This document shows positions 8,683 to 17,295 of a DNA stretch of 64,000 nucleotides, piece by piece. The stretch lies in NCBI GenBank assembly GCA_041521345.1, contig JBGOHB010000007.1; one strand, written 5' to 3'. Source of the DNA: Virgibacillus_N oceani_A. GTDB taxonomy: Bacteria; Bacillota; Bacilli; Bacillales; Amphibacillaceae. The position numbers and the translations under genes are program-made. Under the pieces are notes generated by a model. It saw nothing but the letters and a program-made list of their open reading frames with translations. It made no database searches and was not told the origin of the DNA. The first letter of the stretch is position 1, and every line of letters begins with the position of its first letter.

Positions 8683-9684
8683 TTACTTTTGCACAAACAT
8701 CGGTGTATCTACAGGATGATCGACCAATTTTTTCATTTCATCATCTAGTTTCGTTAATGTAATAGATGCTCCACCCATTTCTAAAGAAGTAATGTAATCT
8801 CCTACATATGAGCGATTAATTTTTATTCCTTTTTCACGTAATACTTGTTCGACACGACGGAACATAATATAAAGTTCCATACGAGGTGTAGAGCCTAAGC
8901 CATTCACAAGAACAGCCACTTCGTCCCCTTCATTTAGTGTCATATCTTCAAAAATTGGTGCCAAGAGTTCATCTGTTACATTATCCGCAGTGTCTAACGG
9001 CGCTTTACGAATTCCTGGTTCTCCATGGTGCCCTAAGCCGATTTCCATTTCATCGTCCCCGATTTCAAAGCTTGGCTCCCCGGTTTGTGGTAACGAACAA
9101 GGAGCTAAGCCAACACCCATGGAACGAGTCTGATCATTTGTTTTACGTGCGATACCTGCCACTTCTTTCAATTTATATCCTAAATCAGCTGCTGCTCCTG
9201 CCATTTTATAAACGAAAAATTCTCCGGCAATTCCACGCCGTTTTTCTTTTTCTTCTTTTGGTGCTGAGGCAACGTCATCGGATGCAAGTACCATTTCCAC
9301 TTCAATATCTTCCATTTCAGCCATTTCTGCAGCCATACCAAAGTTCATAACATCGCCTGCATAGTTTCCATAAAGGTAAACAACACCTGCACCTTTATCA
9401 ATCGCTTTTGTTGCTTCTAAAATTGGTGCCGGTGGTGGGGATGCAAAGATATTACCTACTGCTACACCGTCCGCCATTCCTTCTCCAACATACCCCATAA
9501 ATGCTGGCTCGTGACCAGAGCCACCACCGATTAAAACAGCAACCTTACCTTCTTCTTTTGGCTTAGCTGACACTAATGCACGGTCACTTTCTTCTAAACG
9601 TTTCATATATTCTGGATGTGCTTTTACATAACCGTCGATCATTTCTTCGACAACATTTTTTGGGTCATTAATTAACTTTTTCAT
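8683..9684 (-). CDS. dhaK: Dihydroxyacetone kinase subunit DhaK (substrate-binding)
   Basis: This 333-residue protein binds the ketose covalently and positions it for phosphorylation by DhaL. GGGSGHEP (53-60) and GNYAGDVMNF (106-115) are family motifs, and GLGHHGEPG carries the histidine (His220) equivalent to the hemiaminal-forming His218 of E. coli DhaK. The start chosen is ATG 9684, eight bases after GGGAG; an in-frame GTG at 9693 overlaps that ribosome binding site and is unlikely. Together with dhaL it would convert dihydroxyacetone, or a related ketotetrose, to its phosphate and feed triose metabolism. Confidence 0.93.
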   Translation of the reverse strand: MKKLINDPKNVVEEMIDGYVKAHPEYMKRLEESDRALVSAKPKEEGKVAVLIGGGSGHEPAFMGYVGEGMADGVAVGNIFASPPPAPILEATKAIDKGAGVVYLYGNYAGDVMNFGMAAEMAEMEDIEVEMVLASDDVASAPKEEKEKRRGIAGEFFVYKMAGAAADLGYKLKEVAGIARKTNDQTRSMGVGLAPCSLPQTGEPSFEIGDDEMEIGLGHHGEPGIRKAPLDTADNVTDELLAPIFEDMTLNEGDEVAVLVNGLGSTPRMELYIMFRRVEQVLREKGIKINRSYVGDYITSLEMGGASITLTKLDDEMKKLVDHPVDTPMFVQK

Positions 9685-9711
9685 AGGATTCACTCCCTGT
9701 CCTTCTATTTT

Positions 9712-10617
9712 TTAAAGCAAGTTTACTTCTTGTAAAATTGCTTTTAGTTGTTCCTTCTTCTCTTCATTCAACTCACGTGTTGGCGGTAATACATAAGTGG
9801 AAATATCAATTCCTCTTAATTTCATTGCTTCTTTTACAACACCGATAAATGGTGAGTCTAGATTATACATTCTTGGTAAAGCTGCAATCCGCTGATGTAA
9901 ATTCATCGCGGTTTCCAAATCATTTTCCCGGAACGCTTTATACAATCTAACAGCAATTTCTGGAGCAAAGTTAACACTTGCACAAATTGCACCATCACCC
10001 CCAAGGCTTAACGTGTTGAACAAATGATTATCAAATCCGGCGAATACAGTAAAGTTCGGACACTTATTTTTCACGGTTGCAATCATGTTTTCGATATGGG
10101 CGATGGAATCAATAGTTTCTTTAATTCCAACAATATTATCATAACGTTCTACTAATTTCAGAACAAATTCCGGAGTCAAATCTTGTCCCGTTAACGTAGG
10201 AAAATTATATAGTAATACTGGTAGGTTAACTGCTTCTGCAATATTACCAAAATGCTTAAATAAATTTTCCTCCGTTAGAGCCCAGTAGTATGGATTAATA
10301 ACAACAACTCCATCTGCTCCAATTTTTTCTGCATGTTGACTTAATAAAACAGCTTCTTCTGTGCTTGAACTTCCTGTTCCAATCAGTACAGGCACTCTAC
10401 CGGCAACGTATTTTGTTGTGTATTCAGCGATTTCCATCCGTTGTTCTGCAGACATCTGTGAGAATTCTCCTCCACTGCCAAGGAAGAATAATCCGTCTAC
10501 TTTTGCATCGATTAAGAAATCAATAACTAATTCCATTCCTTTTTTATCCAGTTTTCCTTCATTATCCAAAATGATTGACACCGGCGGAATAATACCATGA
10601 AAATTCGTTTTCATCAT
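9712..10617 (-). CDS. 2-keto-3-deoxy sugar-acid aldolase, YagE/YjhH-like (DapA superfamily)
   Basis: This 301-residue TIM barrel is a class I aldolase of the DHDPS/NAL superfamily. Lys166 in VGIKETID is the Schiff-base lysine and Tyr137 in LLYNFP the proton relay. The stretch from LLYNFPTLTGQDLTPE through GIKETIDSIAH to HLFNTLSLGGDGAI, and the tail with YVLPPTREL, read to me as very close to E. coli YagE and YjhH. Those enzymes split 2-dehydro-3-deoxy-pentonate or -gluconate into pyruvate and glycolaldehyde or glyceraldehyde. It is therefore more likely a catabolic aldolase than a lysine-synthesis DapA. It lies 20 bases after the 2-hydroxyacid dehydrogenase and 27 bases before dhaK in the operon. 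Confidence 0.85.
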   Translation of the reverse strand: MMKTNFHGIIPPVSIILDNEGKLDKKGMELVIDFLIDAKVDGLFFLGSGGEFSQMSAEQRMEIAEYTTKYVAGRVPVLIGTGSSSTEEAVLLSQHAEKIGADGVVVINPYYWALTEENLFKHFGNIAEAVNLPVLLYNFPTLTGQDLTPEFVLKLVERYDNIVGIKETIDSIAHIENMIATVKNKCPNFTVFAGFDNHLFNTLSLGGDGAICASVNFAPEIAVRLYKAFRENDLETAMNLHQRIAALPRMYNLDSPFIGVVKEAMKLRGIDISTYVLPPTRELNEEKKEQLKAILQEVNLL

Positions 10618-10637
10618 GTGAAAATCCCCATTTTCTT

Positions 10638-11648
10638 TTAAAATTTATATTCATCTCTCATTTCAAAGGTTTGTAAATCTAATTTTTCCTGCACTTCCTT
10701 ATTGACAAGGTATTTTGGATATTGTCCATAAACTAATACATCAATAATTCCCAGGGCTGTTTTGGAACGCATTTCCTCTGCGGATTCTTCGGAATAACCC
10801 GCCATATGAGGTGTCAGTATTACATTATCCATTGTTAAGAATGGGTGATTACGGTCAATTGGCTCTTTCTCAATTACATCAAGACCCACTCCAGCTATTG
10901 TACCATTTTCCAATGCTTCGAGTAATGCAGCTTCATCCACGACTGGCCCTCTTGCTGTATTTACGAGGTAAGTATTTTTTTTCATTAACTTAAACTGTTC
11001 TTTCCCGATCATCCCTCTTGTTGATTTCGTAAGAGGAGCATGTACAGAGATAACATCCGCTTGCTTGCATAGATCTTCTAGTGATACGAGTTCAACGTTA
11101 TGTTCTTTAGCAACCTCTTCAGGTAAAAATGGATCGGAAACAACTACGCTTAATCCAAGTGATTTAACCTTCGAAGCTAAACGGCGAGGAATATTTCCAA
11201 ATCCGACTAGCCCCATTGTTAATGTGTTTAGTCTACGAATTGGTTTCGTTGTATTGACATCCCATACATCATTTTTTACGGTTTTATTTGCCGTTGTAAT
11301 TTTCCGTAAAAGACTTAACATCAATGATAATGCATGGTCGGAAACTTCACCAACCCCATAATCGGGAACATTACCTATGCAAATTCCTTTTTCCGTTGCA
11401 GCATCTATATCGATCGTATCGACCCCAACACCGTAACGTGTAATAATTTTACATTTTTCCAATGATTCAATGACTCGACGTGTGATTGGGGCATACAGGT
11501 TAATTATCCCATCTGCATCACGGCAAGCATCGATCACTTCATCTTCTGTATTACATTGATGGATTTCTATTTCGATATCATCATGAGTGAGTACTTTTTT
11601 TTCATAAGTTAAATTTGGATATTCGTGATCTGTAATTATTACTTTCAT
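10638..11648 (-). CDS. D-isomer-specific 2-hydroxyacid dehydrogenase
   Basis: This 336-residue NAD-dependent enzyme interconverts a 2-hydroxyacid and its 2-keto acid. The NAD fold shows LVGFGNIPRRLASK followed by the acidic residue of VVVSDPF, which indicates NAD preference. The catalytic triad is visible: Arg in VNTARGPVVDEAAL, Glu in VIEKEPIDRNHP and His in LTPHMAGYS. The ATG at 11648 has AGGTGG eight bases upstream and is preferred to the in-frame GTG at 11660. The nearest named families are C-terminal-binding-protein-like and phosphoglycerate dehydrogenases, but the gene context (aldolase, DhaKL, isomerases) points to a sugar-acid or hydroxypyruvate-type substrate. Confidence 0.87.
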   Translation of the reverse strand: MKVIITDHEYPNLTYEKKVLTHDDIEIEIHQCNTEDEVIDACRDADGIINLYAPITRRVIESLEKCKIITRYGVGVDTIDIDAATEKGICIGNVPDYGVGEVSDHALSLMLSLLRKITTANKTVKNDVWDVNTTKPIRRLNTLTMGLVGFGNIPRRLASKVKSLGLSVVVSDPFLPEEVAKEHNVELVSLEDLCKQADVISVHAPLTKSTRGMIGKEQFKLMKKNTYLVNTARGPVVDEAALLEALENGTIAGVGLDVIEKEPIDRNHPFLTMDNVILTPHMAGYSEESAEEMRSKTALGIIDVLVYGQYPKYLVNKEVQEKLDLQTFEMRDEYKF

Positions 11649-11669
11649 TCTGTCTGCCACCTTGCGTGA

Positions 11670-12572
11670 TTATTTAACAGTTGTTACTGTTTGTAATGTT
11701 TCTGTCAATATACTTCTCAAATGTTGTTCATTTTTATCGCAGTTCTCTTTGTCTATTTTTCCACGAACTTCCGCTGCAACACGTAAGCCATTTTTAGCTT
11801 GAATTCCAAGTTCATCTGCTTTCCCTAAAATCGCACTCATTGTCTCTTCTGTTAAAAAACCGGGTTCCCCGATTTCCATATGAAAATCGCCATATAGCTT
11901 ACTTGTTTTATCAAGTACCGCATTGGAAAAATGAATCTGATGAATCAGGTCTTTCCCTTTTTCCAACGCCTCAAAAATATCTTCCCCATTTAATGCTGCA
12001 TGTGCGGTATCAAAAGCAATTCCTACATTGGGATAGGATTTTTGCACCCTGGTTAACAGGTCAATAGTTTCATCCGTTGTTCCTATTATCCGTTTCTTGT
12101 GCGCAAAGCTGTCAAGTGGCTCAATTAATAGATTCATCCGGAACGTTTGTGCAGCTTCAGCGATTTCACAAAGACTTTCATACAGGCCTTCCATTCCCTC
12201 AGCCCAAAGTTCAGGGCCCGGGTTATCTCCTGTAACAAGTGCAATATTTTTTGCGCCGATTTCCGCTGCATACAGTAAATTTTCTTTAATTATTCGAACT
12301 GTTTTCGCTCTCAATGCAGCATCTAATGAAGAAATATCCAGATTATTTTCTTCAATTAGAAAGGTTAGCCATTGGGTAACTTCTACCCCATTTTTTTCCG
12401 TTGCATGGAGGATTCTGCTTCTTTCTTTTCGGTCAAAGCCATCTCCCAGCTCAACGGACTTATAAAAATTCAACTGTACAATTGTTTCAATTAAATCTGC
12501 CGTGAAGTTTCTTTCTCTTTTTATCGGATGGTAGACTTCTGGTACTAATAAAGATGGGAGAAATTTTGACAT
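11670..12572 (-). CDS. Sugar phosphate isomerase/epimerase family protein (TIM barrel)
   Basis: This 300-residue protein belongs to the xylose-isomerase-like (AP_endonuc_2) superfamily. Metal ligands expected for the family are visible as Glu in LIEPLDSF, Asp-His in AFDTAHAAL, His in HQIHFSN and Glu in VAAEVRG. Members isomerise, epimerise, dehydrate or decarboxylate sugars and sugar acids, so the reaction cannot be fixed from sequence. It starts two bases after the stop of the preceding TIM-barrel gene and so is probably translationally coupled to it. The two are not close paralogues, which suggests successive steps rather than redundancy. Confidence 0.8.
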   Translation of the reverse strand: MSKFLPSLLVPEVYHPIKRERNFTADLIETIVQLNFYKSVELGDGFDRKERSRILHATEKNGVEVTQWLTFLIEENNLDISSLDAALRAKTVRIIKENLLYAAEIGAKNIALVTGDNPGPELWAEGMEGLYESLCEIAEAAQTFRMNLLIEPLDSFAHKKRIIGTTDETIDLLTRVQKSYPNVGIAFDTAHAALNGEDIFEALEKGKDLIHQIHFSNAVLDKTSKLYGDFHMEIGEPGFLTEETMSAILGKADELGIQAKNGLRVAAEVRGKIDKENCDKNEQHLRSILTETLQTVTTVK

Positions 12573-12574
12573 CT

Positions 12575-13396
12575 TTATTCTCCTTTTACAATAGGATAGA
12601 CATTTTTCTCAATATATTTACTGATTTCTATAATTGTTTCACTTGTTTGAGTTTGTGCTTCCGGAGTTTCCTCTTCCACAATCAGCCATCCGTCATAACC
12701 GTAATCTTTAAGTACTTGAACACACTGCGGGATATCAATATCTCCCTCACCCATTTTCGTCCATTCTTGGTGTTTAGTAGCATCTTTAAAATGAACATGT
12801 TTAATTAACGGTAATGCTTCTTTTATAATTTCCACCGGATCCATACCACCAAAAATAATATGACCGACATCAGGCGTGTAACCCATATATTTGGGATCCA
12901 GTCCATCAAATAGAACATCATAATCTTCTTTGAATCTCCAATAAGAAGTTTTATAGGAAATCGGGTGCAAGGATGTCACGATTCCATTTTCATACGCACG
13001 TTTTCCAAGCTCATTTGCACCTTGAATAATTTCTTTCTGCAGTTGTAATAAATTATCACGATTTTGTCCCACACGAGAAGGAATGTTTAAAATGGCACCT
13101 GGAAAATGCTTTACAAAATCAAAATAGAAATCTTGTAATTCTCTTTCTTCATTGGAAGATTTTCCTCCTTCAAATGCATGGGGCAATGTTAATGCTGCTA
13201 GTTTAAGCCCTCTTTTATCCAATTCTTCTTTGAAGCGTTTTGGATCATTTTTATATCTACCTAGCAAGGAAACTTGCATATCAAGACCAGTAAATCCACC
13301 TCGCTCTATATCATCCATGATTTTATCCATAATATCTTTTTCAATATCATAATCTAATACCCAAGTGGAACCTTGGCAACCAAATTCCATAACCAT
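12575..13396 (-). CDS. Sugar phosphate isomerase/epimerase family protein (IolE/IolI-like), first gene of the operon
   Basis: This 273-residue TIM-barrel protein shows the metal-site motifs TPDVGHI, KHVHFKDA and LIVEEE, and the GEGDID loop seen in IolE/IolI-type enzymes that act on keto-sugars. The start chosen is ATG 13396 with GGGAGG nine bases upstream. The open frame runs 46 codons further up but would then cover the promoter and cre site. It is the promoter-proximal gene of the minus-strand operon that ends with dhaL. Candidate roles by superfamily are ketose epimerase, inosose-type dehydratase or 3-oxo-acid-sugar decarboxylase; none is proven. Confidence 0.8.
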   Translation of the reverse strand: MVMEFGCQGSTWVLDYDIEKDIMDKIMDDIERGGFTGLDMQVSLLGRYKNDPKRFKEELDKRGLKLAALTLPHAFEGGKSSNEERELQDFYFDFVKHFPGAILNIPSRVGQNRDNLLQLQKEIIQGANELGKRAYENGIVTSLHPISYKTSYWRFKEDYDVLFDGLDPKYMGYTPDVGHIIFGGMDPVEIIKEALPLIKHVHFKDATKHQEWTKMGEGDIDIPQCVQVLKDYGYDGWLIVEEETPEAQTQTSETIIEISKYIEKNVYPIVKGE

Positions 13397-13437
13397 GTAA
13401 AGAAGCCTCCCAAATAGTAATTTTTCCAAAAAATACT

Positions 13438-13494
13438 TGTAATCGTTTACACAATAATATATATTTATAGTATCACTTATTTTCGTTTTGTCAA
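13438..13494 (-). promoter_or_regulatory. Operon promoter with consensus cre site
   Basis: On the minus strand TTGACA (13494-13489) is a perfect -35 box. TACTAT (13472-13467, 16-base spacer) or TATAAA (13469-13464, 19-base spacer) can serve as -10. TGTAATCGTTTACA at 13438-13451 matches the CcpA consensus TGWAANCGNTNWCA at every position. It lies in the early transcribed region, 27 bases before the ribosome binding site, where CcpA binding would block elongation. Carbon catabolite repression of the whole operon is therefore likely. Confidence 0.8.
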
Positions 13495-13555
13495 TATTTT
13501 TATCGAATCCTTCTATTTTTATGTTATAAAGCATAAACGAAAGAAGAAACGAAAA
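13481..13555. promoter_or_regulatory. Iterated AACGAAA boxes, candidate DeoR-family operators
   Basis: The core AACGAAA occurs at 13536-13542 and within AAACGAAAA at 13547-13555 on the plus strand, and inverted as TTTCGTTTT (13481-13489) overlapping the operon -35 box. All lie between the regulator gene and the divergent operon. Several DeoR-type repressors bind TTTCGTTT-like sites, so these are natural operators for the adjacent regulator; this is inference. Confidence 0.45.
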
Positions 13556-13632
13556 TATTTAATAAAAAAGTGAAACTAAAAGCGTGTTGCCATATGATAG
13601 GAAAGTAGCATACTATTGGGGATGGGATAAAG

Positions 13633-14412
13633 TTGAAATTATTTGTTAGCGAAAGAAGAAACACCATTATGGAACTATTAAAGGAAAAGAAAAGAATTAC
13701 AGTTAAAGAACTCTCTATAGAAATTGGCGTATCAGAAGCAACCTTACGTGCAGATTTAAACCATTTGGAACTCGTAGGGCAATTAACTAGGACTCATGGC
13801 GGAGCAGTTTTAAATAATGGTAATGGAAATGAAAATGAAACAAGTTTCTATGTTCGAAAAAGAAAAAATAAAACAGAAAAAATGAAAATTGCCAAGAAAG
13901 CATTTGAAACGATTGAAGATAAACAATGTATATTACTTGATGCAAGTTCTACTGTATTGGAACTTGCTCGATACATAAATGCACAATCCATTAATTTAAC
14001 CGTTGTCACAAGTGGAATTCAAACTGCCATCGAATTAAAAGAAAATCCAAATATTACTACCATCTTAATCGGTGGTGTAGCGACATCAGGGTCAAGTGCT
14101 ATCGAAGGGACATTAGGTTTGGAAATTTTAGATAGCTTAAATATTGATACGATGTACACATCGGCCAACGGTTTTTCCCTATCCAATGGATTAACGGATT
14201 TCAATTTATACGAAATTTCTTTAAAAAAGGAAATGATTAAAAAAGCAAATAAAGTTGTTTCGTTAATAGATGCTTCCAAAATTGGTGCTACCTCAAGTGC
14301 GGTTTTTGCTCCTTTGGATAAAATTGATACATTGATCACCGATCAGCCTTTGAGTAAGGAAGAAGCTGAAAATATTCAAAGTCACGGGGTTAAGTTCACA
14401 GTTGTGAACTAA
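13633..14412 (+). CDS. DeoR/GlpR-family transcriptional regulator
   Basis: This 259-residue regulator has the DeoR helix-turn-helix at residues 5-58 (SERRNTIMELLKEKKRITVK and ATLRADLNHLE, ending in RTHGGA) and a C-terminal DeoRC sugar-phosphate sensor domain (about 75-235). That domain includes LDASSTVLELA, VVTSGIQTA and the anion-binding GG loop near TILIGG. The start is TTG 13633, placed by the domain boundary and by the GGGGATGGGA run 11-15 bases upstream; the first ATG would cut into the DNA-binding domain. It is divergent from the TIM-barrel/aldolase/DhaKL operon and is its probable repressor, most likely released by a phosphorylated pathway intermediate. Confidence 0.9.
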   Translation: MKLFVSERRNTIMELLKEKKRITVKELSIEIGVSEATLRADLNHLELVGQLTRTHGGAVLNNGNGNENETSFYVRKRKNKTEKMKIAKKAFETIEDKQCILLDASSTVLELARYINAQSINLTVVTSGIQTAIELKENPNITTILIGGVATSGSSAIEGTLGLEILDSLNIDTMYTSANGFSLSNGLTDFNLYEISLKKEMIKKANKVVSLIDASKIGATSSAVFAPLDKIDTLITDQPLSKEEAENIQSHGVKFTVVN

Positions 14413-14481
14413 TTAATAGGAAAGATTGACAAACACAGAAACTTATTAAAAGTTAATCATAGAATAGGGTAACCCTCTCAA

Positions 14482-14590
14482 GGCTACCCCATCAGCTTTT
14501 GGCTGAGGCCGGCTATGAGGACGGGTTTTCTACCACACTTTGGACTGACGACAGCAGAGGGGCGTTGATAAAGGCCCGCCGGTTGTCGAG
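14482..14590 (+). pseudogene. Fragment of an oligopeptide ABC transporter binding protein (OppA-like)
   Basis: One frame reads QLLAEAGYEDGFSTTLWTDD, which is the characteristic segment of peptide-binding (SBP family 5) lipoproteins. Nothing upstream or downstream continues it, so only about 35 codons of an original gene of more than 500 survive. It sits directly before a broken pyroglutamyl peptidase gene; both would have served peptide use. Confidence 0.6.
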
Positions 14591-14630
14591 AGCTTGCAAG
14601 TCCAATCGAAAACAAAAAGGGAAAAAACAC

Positions 14631-15214
14631 GTGAAAAACATACCACTAACCGGTTTTGAACCGTACTTAAATTATACGAATCCCACCATAGAGATTATTA
14701 ACACCTTCACGACAAAGAAATCAATGATTTCAAATTCCATGGTAAGATTTTATCCGTAGACTTTTCTAAAAGCGGTAAACGATTAGTGGAGGAAATAGAT
14801 GATTTACAGCCAGATGCAATTATTTCTTTAGGTTTGGCAGGCGGGCGTTATAAAGTGACTCCGGAGCGAATTGCCATTAATGGTAATGACGGAGAAGCGG
14901 GTAACACAGGCTGGAAAGGGAAAAGATTTTTCCAGATGGAGGAGATGGCGCTTTTACTACATTGCCTATTGATAAAATGGTAAGTCGTTTAACAAGCAGG
15001 ACTGCCTGCTGACATTTCAAATAAAGCAGGAACATATTTATGCAACAATGTCATGTATCATGGTTTGTACCATACATGGAAGAGGGGGATGAGCATCCCT
15101 ACAGGATTTATTCATACCCCTGCTTCCCATGACTTGGCAATGGAAAACGGTAAAGTGCCAAGCTGGTCGCAAGAGGATTTAAATCGTGCTGAGTTATGTA
15201 TTGAGAGTTTGTAA
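14631..15214 (+). pseudogene. pcp: Degraded pyrrolidone-carboxylate peptidase gene
   Basis: Successive frames carry the recognisable parts of Pcp in order: PLTGFEPYLNYTNPT at the N terminus, then DLQPDAIISLGLAGGRYKVT and ERIAINGNDG, then YLCNNVMYHGLYHTW with the catalytic cysteine, then GFIHTPASHD with the catalytic histidine, ending in SWSQEDLNRAELCIESL. They lie in different frames, and the total length (584 bases) is shorter than an intact gene of about 640, so there are several frameshifts and small deletions. The gene cannot encode an active enzyme. In its intact form it would remove N-terminal pyroglutamate from peptides in the cytoplasm. Confidence 0.85.
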
Positions 15215-15270
15215 TTCATTGAGAGACAAGGGGAAAGTGCCTTGTCCCTTTTTAACTAAAACGGAAAACT

Positions 15271-15477
15271 TCACTCCTCCACATTCTGCCACGTCTTACC
15301 GTCCGTATTATTTCTGACAATCTCTTGCAGCGGACCAAGGGGTCTGTCCTTTGCAAATTCTTCATTATAGCTTGGGTACTGCTCCTTCTCACCAATCACA
15401 TCATTCAAAATAGCAGGATTATCGGTTTCCCTTTGCACATTTTTCATGTGTCTTTTATTACTTTCGTTACTCCACAT
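15271..15477 (-). CDS. Small hydrophilic protein of unknown function
   Basis: This 68-residue protein has no hydrophobic segment and is rich in N, E, K and P. The start ATG at 15477 has a good ribosome binding site (AGAGGTGA, six bases away). It contains MKNVQRETDNPAILND and the block DRPLGPLQEIVRNNTDGKTW. I have the impression of a conserved small Bacillaceae protein but cannot name a family. It stands alone between the pcp remnant and the AbgT transporter gene. Confidence 0.65.
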   Translation of the reverse strand: MWSNESNKRHMKNVQRETDNPAILNDVIGEKEQYPSYNEEFAKDRPLGPLQEIVRNNTDGKTWQNVEE

Positions 15478-15771
15478 AGTATGTCACCTCTGTCCTTTAT
15501 ACTTATTATCCATAGCATTTCCGCATTTTGAATGACTATGCAATTTTCAGTGCTGATGTCCACTGCATGAAATGAACACTTTCATTCATTAGCGTGAAAA
15601 TAGAGTTGTACGCAATACTTCCCAACACGTCTGTCTCAATCTCTCCCATGTTTGTAGATAAAGGTGGCTTATCGAATATAATCCACTTACTTGACGTACT
15701 CCATGCATCAAGCGTACTATTTCTGATAAGAATGAATGAGAAGTACCAGTATTTTAAAAGGGAGTGAGGGA

Positions 15772-17295
15772 ATGTCTGGACGGAATGATACGAAGAAAAC
15801 TTCAAAAGTAAATCGCCTTTTAAATGGCATCGAACGGATAGGGAACAAACTTCCGGATCCATTTATGCTGTTTATTGTTTTAGCTGGTATCGTCATTGTG
15901 TTATCCTGGATTATTTCTTTATTTGATGTTACGTTTACCCTTCCTGGAGAAGATGAAGTAGTTGCCATACAAAACCTTGTTTCAGCGGAAGGTTTGCAGT
16001 TCATGCTTACGTCGATGATTGATAATTTCGTTGGGTTTGGCCCGCTTGGCATTGTGCTGACGATGATGCTTGGTATCGGACTGGCGAATAAAGTCGGCTT
16101 GATCGAGGCAGTGATCAAAAGCACGATTTTGAAAGCGCCGAAATCACTTGTCACGTATGCCGTTATTTTCACCGGTATTATAGCAAATCTTGCTGCAGAC
16201 GCTGCTTTCATTATCGTTCCGCCGCTTGCAGCCATGGTTTTTTACAATATAGGGCGCCACCCGCTCGCAGGATTAGCTGCAGGGTTTGCCGGGGTTGGCT
16301 CGGGATTTACTGCCAATGTCATTATTGCCAATACAGATGCTGTACTCGCAGGGATATCTGCTGACGTCATGGATACACTAAATACCACAGTAACTGTTAC
16401 CCCGGTGGATAATTACTTTTTCATGCTGGTATCCGTTTTACTGCTCACCGTTACAGGGGGATTGGTTACGGAAAAAATTGTTGAGCCACAGCTTGGTGCT
16501 TATGAAGGCAATGCGGAAAAAGAATTTGAACCCGTCAAGCAGATAGAGAAAAAAGCATTGCGCAATACCACTTTTGCCGCTGTCGGCTATATTGCACTGC
16601 TGCTGTTTGTTCTCTTTTTCCCGGATTCACCGCTTCGCAATCCGGAAGGTGATTTGGTGCCATCCCCATTTTTAGCAGGTATTGTACCGATCATTATGCT
16701 GTTTTTCATCACTGTAGCTGTCGCATATGGAACGACCGTGAACAAAATTGAAAACTCTCGTTCCGTCGCTCAGTTGATGGGCGAGGGTATTAAAGATATG
16801 TCCGGTTTTATTGTACTGATTTTTGCCGCGGCACAGTTTATTGCCTATTTTGATTGGACCAACATCGGGTCCTGGATTGCAGTGACCGGAGCCAATTACC
16901 TTGAATCGGCGGGAACGACTGGAATTGGCGTCGTGATTGCCTTCATTCTATTTTCAGCACTGATGAATCTGCTTATTTTCAGCGGGGCTGCCCAGTGGAC
17001 GTTGCAGGCGCCGATATTCCTGCAAATGTTTTATTTCCTTGGCTACCACCCTGCATTTATTCAGGCCGCGTACCGGCTCGCCGAATCATCGACTGGTGTA
17101 GTCACACCAATGAATCCGTACTTTGTCGTCATTTTAGGTTTTATGAAGGAATACGACAAAAAAGCAGGCATCGGTACGTTAATTGCTTTAATGCTGCCAT
17201 ATGCCATCGCATTTCTAACTGTATGGATTTTACTGTTTTTGGTATTTGTATTCTTGGATTTACCATTTGGCCCGGGGATCGGCGTGTATTTGTAA
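15772..17295 (+). CDS. AbgT-family transporter
   Basis: This 507-residue membrane protein has some 11-12 hydrophobic segments and the features of the AbgT family: the N-terminal GIERIGNKLPDPFMLF, the central NLAADAAFIIVPPLAAM and GFTANVIIANTDAVLAG, and the C-terminal LIFSGAAQWTLQAPIF and YRLAESSTGVVTPMNPYF. E. coli AbgT imports p-aminobenzoyl-glutamate, and other members have been described as antimetabolite exporters. The start is ATG 15772 with GGGAG eight bases upstream; the in-frame ATG 36 bases earlier has no such site. No abgA/abgB peptidase lies beside it. The stop codon is immediately followed by a shortened copy of the intergenic repeat. Confidence 0.9.
   Translation: MSGRNDTKKTSKVNRLLNGIERIGNKLPDPFMLFIVLAGIVIVLSWIISLFDVTFTLPGEDEVVAIQNLVSAEGLQFMLTSMIDNFVGFGPLGIVLTMMLGIGLANKVGLIEAVIKSTILKAPKSLVTYAVIFTGIIANLAADAAFIIVPPLAAMVFYNIGRHPLAGLAAGFAGVGSGFTANVIIANTDAVLAGISADVMDTLNTTVTVTPVDNYFFMLVSVLLLTVTGGLVTEKIVEPQLGAYEGNAEKEFEPVKQIEKKALRNTTFAAVGYIALLLFVLFFPDSPLRNPEGDLVPSPFLAGIVPIIMLFFITVAVAYGTTVNKIENSRSVAQLMGEGIKDMSGFIVLIFAAAQFIAYFDWTNIGSWIAVTGANYLESAGTTGIGVVIAFILFSALMNLLIFSGAAQWTLQAPIFLQMFYFLGYHPAFIQAAYRLAESSTGVVTPMNPYFVVILGFMKEYDKKAGIGTLIALMLPYAIAFLTVWILLFLVFVFLDLPFGPGIGVYL

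Noticed and set aside
12575..13534. Longer start for the first TIM-barrel gene
   Set aside because: The extra 46 codons would translate the promoter, the cre site and the ribosome binding site; the ATG at 13396 has GGGAGG at the right distance.
15536..15724. Minus-strand open frame upstream of abgT
   Set aside because: It reads somewhat like protein (KWIIFDKPPLSTNMGEIE) but has no start or ribosome binding site and I could not match a family; at most a remnant.
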